From: CAIKMD01 sp035605975
Lineage (GTDB): Bacteria; Pseudomonadota; Alphaproteobacteria; ATCC43930; CGMCC-115725
Direction: 5' to 3'
Assembly: GCA_035605975.1 (NCBI GenBank)
Contig: DATNGG010000085.1
Location: 5,137 to 69,136, forward strand
DNA length: 64,000 nucleotides
Shown here: one piece after another, positions 56,855-64,000 of the stretch
How positions within the stretch are numbered: the stretch's first letter is position 1
Layout: the number at the start of each line of letters is the position of its first letter
Position numbers and translations under genes: made by a program
Notes under the pieces: generated by a model
Database searches by the model: none
Told to the model about the DNA's origin: nothing
What the model saw: the letters and a program-made list of their open reading frames with translations, nothing else

Positions 56855-59061
56855 TTGGAGCGCCGCTCGACCGCGTCGACGGTCAGCTCAAGGTCACGGG
56901 CGCCGCACCCTATGCCGCCGATATCGCCCTCCCGGCACAGCCGGCGCATGCGGTGCTCGTCCAAAGTACGATCGCCCGCGGCCGCATCGTCGCGATCGAG
57001 ACGCGTGCGGCGGAGCGCGCACCCGGTGTCATCGCCGTCATGACGCATGAGAACGCGCCGCGTCTCGCCAACCCCAAGCCCGGCGCGCAGCAGCCAGGCG
57101 AGGTTTATCCGCTGCTTCAGGACGACCAGATTCACTACAATGGCCAGCATGTTGCCCTGGTGATCGCCGAGAGCTTCGAGGAGGCGACTCATGCGGCGTC
57201 GCTTGTCCGCCTTCGCTATGCGGCGACGCGGCCTGTCGTCCGCCTGGACGCTGCACTCGACCGGCTCGAAGTCCCGCAACATTTCCGCTTCGGCACGCGG
57301 CCGCCCGATTCCCGCCGCGGCGAGCCCGAGCAGGCCTTCGCGAGTGCGCCGATCCAGCTCGATGCGACCTACACGACCCCGGTCGAGCATCACAACCCGA
57401 TGGAGCCGCATGCGGTCATCGCCGCCTGGAAGGGCGACCGGCTGACGCTCTATCATTCAACACAAGGCATTTTCGGCTCGCGCAAGCGCGTCAGCGAGCT
57501 CCTCGGGATTGCCGAGGAGAACATCCATGTGATTTCCGCCTTCGTCGGCGGCGGCTTCGGCGCCAAGGGCTCGTGCTGGCCGCATGTCACGCTGGCGGCG
57601 ATGGCGGCAAGACAGGTCGGACGGCCGGTGAAGCTCGTCCTGACGCGCCGGCAGATGTATTCCTCCAACGGCTTTCGCTCGAAGACCATCCAGCGCGTGC
57701 GGCTCGGCGCCGAGCGCGATGGCAGGCTGGTCGCGACCTTGCATGACGGCGTGCTTCAGACCGCGCCTTTCGGCGAGTTCGTCGAGCCGGTCGGCCTTGC
57801 CACCGAGATCATGTATTCCTGTCCGAACCTCGCGGTGAGCCATCGCGTCGCGCGCATCAATGGCGGCATGCCGACCTTCATGCGGGCGCCGGGCGAGGCG
57901 AGCGGGATGTTCGCTCTCGAATCGGCGATGGACGAACTTGCCTATGCCGCCGCGATCGACCCGCTCGAGCTTCGGCTGCGCAATTATGCCGAGCGCGACG
58001 AGCACCTGAATCTGCCTTGGTCGAGCAAGGCGCTGCGCAGCTGCTATCGCAAAGGCGCTGCCGCTTTCGGCTGGTCGGACCGCGATCCCCGCCCCCGCGC
58101 AAGGCGCGAAGGCGACACTCTAATCGGCTGGGGCATGGCGAGCGCGACTTATCCAGGCAACCGTTCCGCCGCCGGCGCAACGGTTCGGATCGAGGTCGAT
58201 GGCCGGGTGGTGGTGCGAAGCGGCACCCAGGACATCGGCACCGGGACCTACACGATCATGGCCCAGGTCGCGGCGGACGTGCTCGGCATCGCGCCTGCCC
58301 GGGTGCGCGCCGAGCTCGGCGATTCCGACTATCCGGCGGCGCCGGTCTCGGGCGGATCGCAAAGCGCGGCGAGCGTCATTCCCGCGGTGCAAGCCGCGGC
58401 CCAGGCCGCACGCGCGAAGCTGGTTCGGCTCGCCACCGGCGCCGAGCGCAGCCCGTTCCTTGGCACGCGGCCCGAAGAGATCGAGGTCGCGGACGGCATG
58501 CTGTCCGCGACCGGCAAGCAGCATAGGCTCACGATCGAGGATGCGCTGACCTATGCCGGCGAAACCGCGATCGAGGCAAGCGAGACGGCAAAGCCCGGAG
58601 ACGAGGACAAGCATTACAGCTTTCATTCCTTCGGCGCGCATTTCGCGGAGGTACGCGTTGACGCGGAGCTCGGCGAGGTGCGGGTGTCGCGCTATGTCGG
58701 CGCCTTTGCCGCCGGGCGCATCCTTAACGCAAGGACGGCGCGCAGCCAGTTTATCGGCGGTATCGTTTTCGGCCTCGGCATGGCCTTGACCGAGAAGACG
58801 GAGATCGATCGCCGCAACGGACGTGTCCTAAACGCGAACATCGCCGAGTACCTCGTGCCCGTGCATGCCGATGTGCCGGAGATCACCGTGCTCTCGATCA
58901 CTGAAGACGATCCTTATTTCAATCCGCTGGGCATCAAGGGCGTAGGCGAGCTGCCGATCGTCGGCGCCGCGGCGGCCGTCGCCAATGCGGTTTACCACGC
59001 AAGCGGCAAGCGCGTCCGAGATTTGCCGATCCGTCCGGAGAAATTGCTGAACTCAAAATAA
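56842..59061 (+). CDS. paoC: Aldehyde oxidoreductase, molybdenum subunit (PaoC-like)
   Basis: 739 aa, xanthine oxidase-family catalytic subunit. It starts GAPLDRVDGQLKVTGAAPYA, contains FVGGGFGAKGSCWPHVTLAA, FMRAPGEASGMFALE, SGTQDIGTGTYTIMAQVAAD and the catalytic Glu in GIKGVGELPIVG. It binds molybdenum cofactor (MCD or MPT form) and oxidises aldehydes in the periplasm. No XdhC/PaoD-type cofactor insertion gene follows in the window; the next genes are for alternative complex III. Confidence 0.9.
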   Translation: MPGLIGAPLDRVDGQLKVTGAAPYAADIALPAQPAHAVLVQSTIARGRIVAIETRAAERAPGVIAVMTHENAPRLANPKPGAQQPGEVYPLLQDDQIHYNGQHVALVIAESFEEATHAASLVRLRYAATRPVVRLDAALDRLEVPQHFRFGTRPPDSRRGEPEQAFASAPIQLDATYTTPVEHHNPMEPHAVIAAWKGDRLTLYHSTQGIFGSRKRVSELLGIAEENIHVISAFVGGGFGAKGSCWPHVTLAAMAARQVGRPVKLVLTRRQMYSSNGFRSKTIQRVRLGAERDGRLVATLHDGVLQTAPFGEFVEPVGLATEIMYSCPNLAVSHRVARINGGMPTFMRAPGEASGMFALESAMDELAYAAAIDPLELRLRNYAERDEHLNLPWSSKALRSCYRKGAAAFGWSDRDPRPRARREGDTLIGWGMASATYPGNRSAAGATVRIEVDGRVVVRSGTQDIGTGTYTIMAQVAADVLGIAPARVRAELGDSDYPAAPVSGGSQSAASVIPAVQAAAQAARAKLVRLATGAERSPFLGTRPEEIEVADGMLSATGKQHRLTIEDALTYAGETAIEASETAKPGDEDKHYSFHSFGAHFAEVRVDAELGEVRVSRYVGAFAAGRILNARTARSQFIGGIVFGLGMALTEKTEIDRRNGRVLNANIAEYLVPVHADVPEITVLSITEDDPYFNPLGIKGVGELPIVGAAAAVANAVYHASGKRVRDLPIRPEKLLNSK

Positions 59062-59168
59062 GAATTTCGTCTTGCGCCGGCATGCGCACCTAACATTCCT
59101 GAAAGATGGAAAAAAAGTGCCGCTCACGCGACGAATGCGGCGCATCACCCGGAACGAAACCGGAGAGG

Positions 59169-59206
59169 GGCGGTTAAGAGCCTGAATCTCAGGGACAGAA
59201 ACCGCC
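59169..59206 (+). promoter_or_regulatory. Nested hairpin in leader of actA
   Basis: GGCGGTT and AACCGCC form an outer 7 bp stem; CCTGA-ATC-TCAGG forms an inner hairpin. It ends 13 bases before the ATG of actA, so it may influence ribosome access. The 152 bp gap around it has no other evident feature. Confidence 0.4.
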
Positions 59207-59219
59207 GCGACGGGTGCTC

Positions 59220-59873
59220 ATGGCAGCCATCTTCGGACCGCGAGCGAATTTTTATACGCAGATTGTTCTGATCTCAGCCGGGGGCGTGATCGTCGCATTG
59301 GCGGCGATGATCCTGATCCTGCCCAATACCGGCTACGCGACCGATATCGGCTTCACGCCGCCGCAACCCGTTCCCTTCAGCCACCAACATCATGTGAGCG
59401 GCCTCGGCCTCGATTGCCGCTATTGCCACACCGCGGTCGAGCAATCCGCCGATGCCGGCATGCCGCCGACCCACACCTGCATGACCTGCCACTCGCAGAT
59501 CTGGACCAACGCCGCGATGCTCGCCCCCGTACGGCAAAGCCTCGCCGAGAAGCAGCCGCTGCATTGGAACCGCGTCTACACGCTTCCCGACTATGTTTAT
59601 TTCGATCACAGCATCCATGTCGCCAAAGGCATCGGCTGCACCGAATGCCACGGCCCAATCGGCGATATGCCGCTCACCTACAAGGCGACGAGCCTTTACA
59701 TGGGATGGTGCCTCGATTGCCACCGCAATCCAGCGCCGCATCTGCGGCCGCACGAGGCGGTGTTCGATCCGCACTGGCATCGCACAGCGAGCACGCCGTC
59801 GCCTGCACAGCTGATGGCCGAGTATCACATCCATCCAGCGACCTTGACCGATTGCTCCGTGTGTCACCGATGA
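59220..59873 (+). CDS. actA: Alternative complex III pentaheme cytochrome c subunit
   Basis: 217 aa from ATG 59220 (a GTG two codons earlier is possible). One N-terminal TM helix (QIVLISAGGVIVALAAMILI) anchors it; five CxxCH sites, CRYCH, CMTCH, CTECH, CLDCH and CSVCH, lie in the periplasmic part with bis-His ligation typical of cytochrome c3-like proteins. This is ActA of alternative complex III, the quinol-to-cytochrome c or oxidase link. Its stop overlaps the actB start by ATGA. Confidence 0.9.
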   Translation: MAAIFGPRANFYTQIVLISAGGVIVALAAMILILPNTGYATDIGFTPPQPVPFSHQHHVSGLGLDCRYCHTAVEQSADAGMPPTHTCMTCHSQIWTNAAMLAPVRQSLAEKQPLHWNRVYTLPDYVYFDHSIHVAKGIGCTECHGPIGDMPLTYKATSLYMGWCLDCHRNPAPHLRPHEAVFDPHWHRTASTPSPAQLMAEYHIHPATLTDCSVCHR

Positions 59874-62836
59874 CCGCGCCGAGCACGCCCGCCGATCTTC
59901 CGGCGCTGCGCCGCAAGCTGGCGCAAGAGACCGGGCCGCGGTTTTGGCGCAGCCTCGAGGAATTGGCCGAGACGCCGGCCTTTCTCGAGCTGTTGCAGCA
60001 GGAGTTTCCGCCTTTTGCCGCCGCCGCGGTGCAAGGCTTTGATCGCCGCCGCTTTCTTCAGCTCATGGCGGCGTCGATGGCGCTGGGCGGCCTAACCGGC
60101 TGTCAGAAAGAGGTCGAGCAGCGCCAGCTCTCGCCCTATGTCGAGCAGCCGCCTGGCATCGTGCCGGGCCTCTCGCGCCATTACGCTACGGCGACGAGCC
60201 TCGACGGCTTCGGCTATGGCGTGATCCTGCGCCACGAAATGGGCCGGCCGCTGAAGGTCGAGGGCAATCCCGACCATCCGGCGAGCCTCGGCGGCAGCAG
60301 CGCCATCGGCCAAGCCTCGATCCTCGGCCTTTACGATCCCTATCGCGCGCAAACCATCACGCAGAACGGGCAGCTCGCGAGCGATTCGGCGTTGCGGACG
60401 ATGCTGGTCGAGCGCGCCGCTGCGCTCGGCGCAACCCATGGCAGCGGCTTGCGCCTCCTCACCGGCGCCGTCACCTCGCCCAGCCTCGCCGCCCAGATCG
60501 ATGCGCTGCGCAAAGCCTATCCCCAAATGGCGTGGCACCAATGGGAAGCGGTGGACCGCGACACGGTTCGCGACGGCGCGCGGCTCGCTTTCGGCCGCGT
60601 CATCGACACGGTTTGCGATTTCGCGCGCGCCGATCTCGTCCTCGGCATCGAAAGCGATGCGCTCAGCGCGGCGCCCGGCCATCTCCGCTATGCGCGGGAC
60701 TTCGCCGCGCGGCGGCGGCCCGATGACGCGAAATCGCCGATGAGCCGGCTCTATGCCATCGAGAGCACGCCGACGCTTCTCGGCGCCAAGGCGGACCACC
60801 GCCTTGTCATGAAACCCGGGAACATCCAACACGCGCTCCGCCTTGTCGCCGGCGCGGTGAAGGCCGGCCCGTCCGATTGGGCCAATATTCCTGTGCCCCA
60901 AGCGCAAGAGCTCGCCGGGCTCATCGCCGATCTTCAGGCGCATCGCGGAAGGTGCCTCGTCCATGCCGGACGCGCGCAGCCGGCCGATATCCACGCGCTG
61001 TGCCACGCGATCAATCATGCGCTCGACGGCTTCGGGCAAACCGTCCACACAATCGAGCCGGTCGAAGCGCTGCCAACCGACGGCGACACGTCGCTCGCGG
61101 AGCTGGTGGCGGATATCGAGGCGGGAAGGGTCGACACCCTGTTCATCCTCGGCGTCAACGCGGCTTATACGGCACCGGCGGATATCGGCATCGCCGCGGC
61201 GCTGCGCCTTGTGCCGCATTCGATCTATCTCGGCGAGCGCGCCGACGAAACCGCCGAGCTGTGCCATTGGCACATTCCCGCCGCGCATGAATATGAGATG
61301 TGGAGCGATGTGCGCGCCTATGACGGCACAGCGACGATCCAGCAGCCGCAAGTTCGCCCGCTTTATGGCGGCCGCTCGGCGCACGAAATCCTGGCGATGC
61401 TGCTCGGCGAAGCGCGGCGCGACGACCGCACGGCGCTCCGCGAGCGCTGGCGGCACGCCTCCGGCGCCGCGGATTTCGAGCGCTTCTGGACCGAGGCGTT
61501 GCGCGCAGGCGTTGTGCCGAACAGCGCCGCAGCGCCGACACGCGTCGCGCCGCGCCCCGATTACGCCACCGCCCTGCCGCCGCCCGCCGCGACGGCGGGA
61601 CTGAGCCTGCTCTATCGCCCCGATCTCGGCCTCTGGGACGGGCGCTTTGCCGACAATGGGTGGCTGCAAGAGATGGCGCGGCCTTTCACGCGGCTGACCT
61701 GGGACAATGCCGCGGAAATCGCGCCCGCGACCGCCGAGCGCTTGGGGCTTCAACAATCCGACATGGTCGAGCTGGCGCTCGATGGTAAAAAGCTGCGCGC
61801 GCCGGTGTGGATTCTTCCGGGCCAAGCCGCGGAGTGCGTCACGCTGCGCCTCGGCTACGGGCGGCGGCGTGCCGGTCCTGTCGGCACCGGCGTCGGCGTC
61901 AACGCCTATCGCTTGCGCAGCGCGCGGAACGGCTGGAACGCGCCGGGCCTCGCGCTCGCCAAGGTGAGCGGCCGTCATCTTTTCGCCAGCGAGCAGCATG
62001 AGTGGCTGATGCATGGCGAGAACCTCATCCGCGCGACGACGCTCGAGCAGCTGCACGGCAAATCGCCGGTCCCCGAGGCCGGGACGAGCGATGCATCGCT
62101 CTATCCGGGCTTTGCCTATGACGGCATCGCCTGGGCGATGAGCATCAGTCTCAACTCCTGTATCGGCTGCCAAGCCTGCGTCATCGCGTGCCAGGCCGAG
62201 AACAACATTCCCGTCGTCGGCAAGGAAGAGGTCGCGCGCGGCCGAATCATGCATTGGCTGCGCATCGATCGTTATTACGAGGGCCCGCTCGATGCGCCGG
62301 CGACGCATTTCCAGCCCGTGCCATGCATGCATTGCGAGAACGCGCCATGCGAAGTGGTGTGCCCGGTGCAGGCGACGGTCCATGATTCGCAAGGGCTCAA
62401 TGTCATGGTTTACAACCGCTGCGTCGGCACGCGGTTCTGCTCGAACAATTGTCCCTACAAGGTCCGGCGCTTCAATTTCTTCGATTACAGCGGCGACGAT
62501 CCGCGGCCGCGCGAATCCTGGAACCCCGAGGTGACGGTCCGCGGCCGCGGCGTCATGGAAAAATGCACCTACTGCATCCAGCGCACGCGCCAAGCGATGA
62601 TCGAGGCCGACAAGGCGAACCGGCCTATCGCGGATGGCGAGGTTCTGACCGCCTGCCAGCAGGCCTGCCCGACCCAGGCGATCGTTTTCGGCAACAAGAA
62701 CGACACGGCGAGCGCGGTGGCGCGCCGCAAGGCGAGCGCGCTCGATTACGCCATGCTGGACGAGCTCAACACCCGGCCGCGGACCAGCTACGAGACCGCG
62801 GTACGCAATCCCAACCCCAGCATCAAGACGAGCTGA
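59870..62836 (+). CDS. actB: Alternative complex III ActB: molybdopterin-like and iron-sulfur subunit
   Basis: 988 aa. The Tat-lipoprotein start FDRRRFLQLMAASMALGGL then TGC is near residue 60. A long domain homologous to molybdopterin oxidoreductases (which in ActB binds no cofactor) runs to about residue 735; the last 250 residues are a four-cluster ferredoxin-like domain: CIGCQACVIACQ, PCMHCENAPCEVVCP, CVGTRFCSNNCPYKVRR, CTYCIQ and CQQACP. Start fixed by the ATGA overlap with actA. Confidence 0.92.
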   Translation: MTAPSTPADLPALRRKLAQETGPRFWRSLEELAETPAFLELLQQEFPPFAAAAVQGFDRRRFLQLMAASMALGGLTGCQKEVEQRQLSPYVEQPPGIVPGLSRHYATATSLDGFGYGVILRHEMGRPLKVEGNPDHPASLGGSSAIGQASILGLYDPYRAQTITQNGQLASDSALRTMLVERAAALGATHGSGLRLLTGAVTSPSLAAQIDALRKAYPQMAWHQWEAVDRDTVRDGARLAFGRVIDTVCDFARADLVLGIESDALSAAPGHLRYARDFAARRRPDDAKSPMSRLYAIESTPTLLGAKADHRLVMKPGNIQHALRLVAGAVKAGPSDWANIPVPQAQELAGLIADLQAHRGRCLVHAGRAQPADIHALCHAINHALDGFGQTVHTIEPVEALPTDGDTSLAELVADIEAGRVDTLFILGVNAAYTAPADIGIAAALRLVPHSIYLGERADETAELCHWHIPAAHEYEMWSDVRAYDGTATIQQPQVRPLYGGRSAHEILAMLLGEARRDDRTALRERWRHASGAADFERFWTEALRAGVVPNSAAAPTRVAPRPDYATALPPPAATAGLSLLYRPDLGLWDGRFADNGWLQEMARPFTRLTWDNAAEIAPATAERLGLQQSDMVELALDGKKLRAPVWILPGQAAECVTLRLGYGRRRAGPVGTGVGVNAYRLRSARNGWNAPGLALAKVSGRHLFASEQHEWLMHGENLIRATTLEQLHGKSPVPEAGTSDASLYPGFAYDGIAWAMSISLNSCIGCQACVIACQAENNIPVVGKEEVARGRIMHWLRIDRYYEGPLDAPATHFQPVPCMHCENAPCEVVCPVQATVHDSQGLNVMVYNRCVGTRFCSNNCPYKVRRFNFFDYSGDDPRPRESWNPEVTVRGRGVMEKCTYCIQRTRQAMIEADKANRPIADGEVLTACQQACPTQAIVFGNKNDTASAVARRKASALDYAMLDELNTRPRTSYETAVRNPNPSIKTS

Positions 62837-62837
62837 G

Positions 62838-64000
62838 ATGGCGACGGCCGAAACCCATTGGCGCGAGCCGGTGATCGGACCGGAGCAAAATTACGCGACG
62901 GTCAGCGAGCATCTGAGCGATCTGGTTCTCGTGCAGCGCACGCCGCTTTGGTGGTATGCCGGGTTCGGCGTCTCGATGCTGCTTTTCCTCTGGCTCGTCG
63001 TGGCGGCGGTCTATCTTCTCGCGAACGGCATCGGCGTTTGGGGCGTGAACATTCCCGTCGCCTGGGGCTGGGCGCTCGCCAATTATGTCTGGTGGATCGG
63101 CATCGCCAGCGGCGGCACCTTTATTTCATCGCTGTTCTATCTCGTCGGCGCGGATTGGCGGAACGGCGTCAATCGCTTCGCCGAATCCCTGACCCTCTTT
63201 GCCGCTGCCGCCGCCGGGCTGATGCCGATTTTCCATCTGGGCCGCCAGGGCCTGTTCTACTGGCTCTTCCCTTATCCGAGCGTGATGGGGATCTGGCCGC
63301 AATTCCGTAGCCCGCTGCTGTGGGATTTCTTCGCCCTGCTCTGCTACATCCTCAACTCGATCGTCTTCTGGTATATCGGCCTCATTCCCGATTGCGCGAC
63401 CTTGCGCGACCGCGCGACGACACGGCGCGCCCAGATTTTCTATGGGCTTCTTGCCTTGGGCTGGCGCGGCTCGGCTCGGCACTGGCGCAATTATAAAATC
63501 GTCTATCTCGTGATGGCCGGTTTCATGGCGCCGATGGTCGTTTCGGTGCACAGCATCGTCGGCCTCGATTTCGCCGCCGGCATCGCCGCTGGCTGGCACT
63601 CGACGCAATGGCCGCCTTATTTCTTCATCGGCGCGCTCTATTCGGGCTGGGCCTCCACTCTTCTGCTGATGATTCCGATCCGTCGGCTCTATCGCCTCGA
63701 GCGCATCGTCACCGAGCGGCATATCGAGGTGATCGCCAAGCTCATGCTCGCGACCGGGCTGATGCTCGCCTATTGCTACGCGCTGGAGGCATTCCAGCCC
63801 TTCTATCGCGGCGATCAGGCCGAGCGCGACGCCTATCTCTACGGCGCTTTTGGCGCGCACGCAGGTTCCTTCTGGGTGCGCAACAGCCTCAATATCTTCC
63901 TGCCGCAGCTCTTGTGGATCCCGGCGCTGCGCCGCAATCGCGTGCTGCTGGTGCTTCTATCCTTCGGCATCGTCGTCGGCATGTGGTTCGAGCGCTTCAA
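62838..64000 (+). CDS. actC: Alternative complex III quinol-oxidising membrane subunit (partial)
   Basis: First 387 codons of an NrfD/PsrC-like membrane protein, open to the window end. The N terminus has WREPVIGPEQNYATVSEHL, then TM helices beginning PLWWYAGFGVSMLLFLWLVV, then WGINIPVAW-like GVNIPVAWGWALANYVWWIG with ASGGTF and GRQGLFYWLFPYPS. These fit ActC, which binds quinol. ATG lies one base after the actB stop. The remaining subunits should follow to the right. Confidence 0.92.
   Translation, partial: MATAETHWREPVIGPEQNYATVSEHLSDLVLVQRTPLWWYAGFGVSMLLFLWLVVAAVYLLANGIGVWGVNIPVAWGWALANYVWWIGIASGGTFISSLFYLVGADWRNGVNRFAESLTLFAAAAAGLMPIFHLGRQGLFYWLFPYPSVMGIWPQFRSPLLWDFFALLCYILNSIVFWYIGLIPDCATLRDRATTRRAQIFYGLLALGWRGSARHWRNYKIVYLVMAGFMAPMVVSVHSIVGLDFAAGIAAGWHSTQWPPYFFIGALYSGWASTLLLMIPIRRLYRLERIVTERHIEVIAKLMLATGLMLAYCYALEAFQPFYRGDQAERDAYLYGAFGAHAGSFWVRNSLNIFLPQLLWIPALRRNRVLLVLLSFGIVVGMWFERF

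Overview
The window is GC-rich, gene-dense chromosomal DNA from an alphaproteobacterium. The evidence is an MmcB-type nuclease, three perfect TTAA-N7-TTAAC boxes of the CtrA type in promoter regions, a REP-like inverted pair typical of this class, an RpoD-like second sigma factor, and many NitT/TauT-type importers. I cannot resolve order or genus; Hyphomicrobiales-like or Rhodospirillales-like soil bacteria would fit. I saw no rRNA, tRNA, CRISPR, prophage or insertion sequence. Start codons were chosen by family length and Shine-Dalgarno fit, so several genes begin inside a longer open frame.

Layout. 0-4 kb: the end of a heptose adenylyltransferase gene, mmcB, an SbmA/YddA-type ABC exporter and lysS. 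4-12 kb, minus strand: a Bcr/CflA-type efflux pump, a NitT/TauT-type ATPase plus duplicated permease with no binding protein, and a three-gene two-component operon whose first kinase carries a periplasmic c-type heme motif; a CtrA-type box lies upstream. 12-20 kb: a MetE-like protein, a sugar isomerase-like TIM barrel, an RpoD-like sigma factor, and a complete NitT/TauT importer led by a carboxymuconolactone decarboxylase-like gene. 20-27.5 kb: an LVIVD-repeat secreted protein, two M24-fold proteins with altered metal ligands, a 3-hydroxyisobutyrate dehydrogenase-like enzyme, and a TetR gene with a flavin-dependent acyl-CoA dehydrogenase-fold enzyme.

27.5-32.5 kb holds what I regard as the most interesting locus. 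A protein joining a PilZ-like domain to a SAM methyltransferase converges on a fadL-type outer-membrane channel gene plus a six-TM histidine kinase gene, 14 bp apart and probably one operon. Two CtrA-type boxes lie in the fadL promoter region. I read this as a possible fatty-acid-derived signalling module (methyltransferase makes, FadL admits, kinase senses), loosely like the PhcB/PhcS system of Ralstonia. This is inference.

33-48.8 kb: a hybrid kinase, then a catabolic and uptake region. A bicupin (homogentisate dioxygenase-like), a binding protein and a hydrolase run on the minus strand, divergent from the matching ATPase and permease. With them are GlcG-like and alpha/beta hydrolase genes, two isochorismatase-family hydrolases, a non-canonical NRAMP transporter, and an amidase fused to a solute-binding domain. 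48.8-51.3 kb: aldose 1-epimerase, an SDR and an orphan HigA-like fragment.

51.3-64 kb is a periplasmic oxidation and respiration block: a three-subunit GMC/cytochrome c/subunit-3 dehydrogenase, a PaoABC-type molybdenum aldehyde oxidoreductase, and the start of alternative complex III (actA, actB, actC, with actC cut by the window edge). The two dehydrogenases could deliver electrons to cytochrome c while complex III feeds the same pool from quinol.
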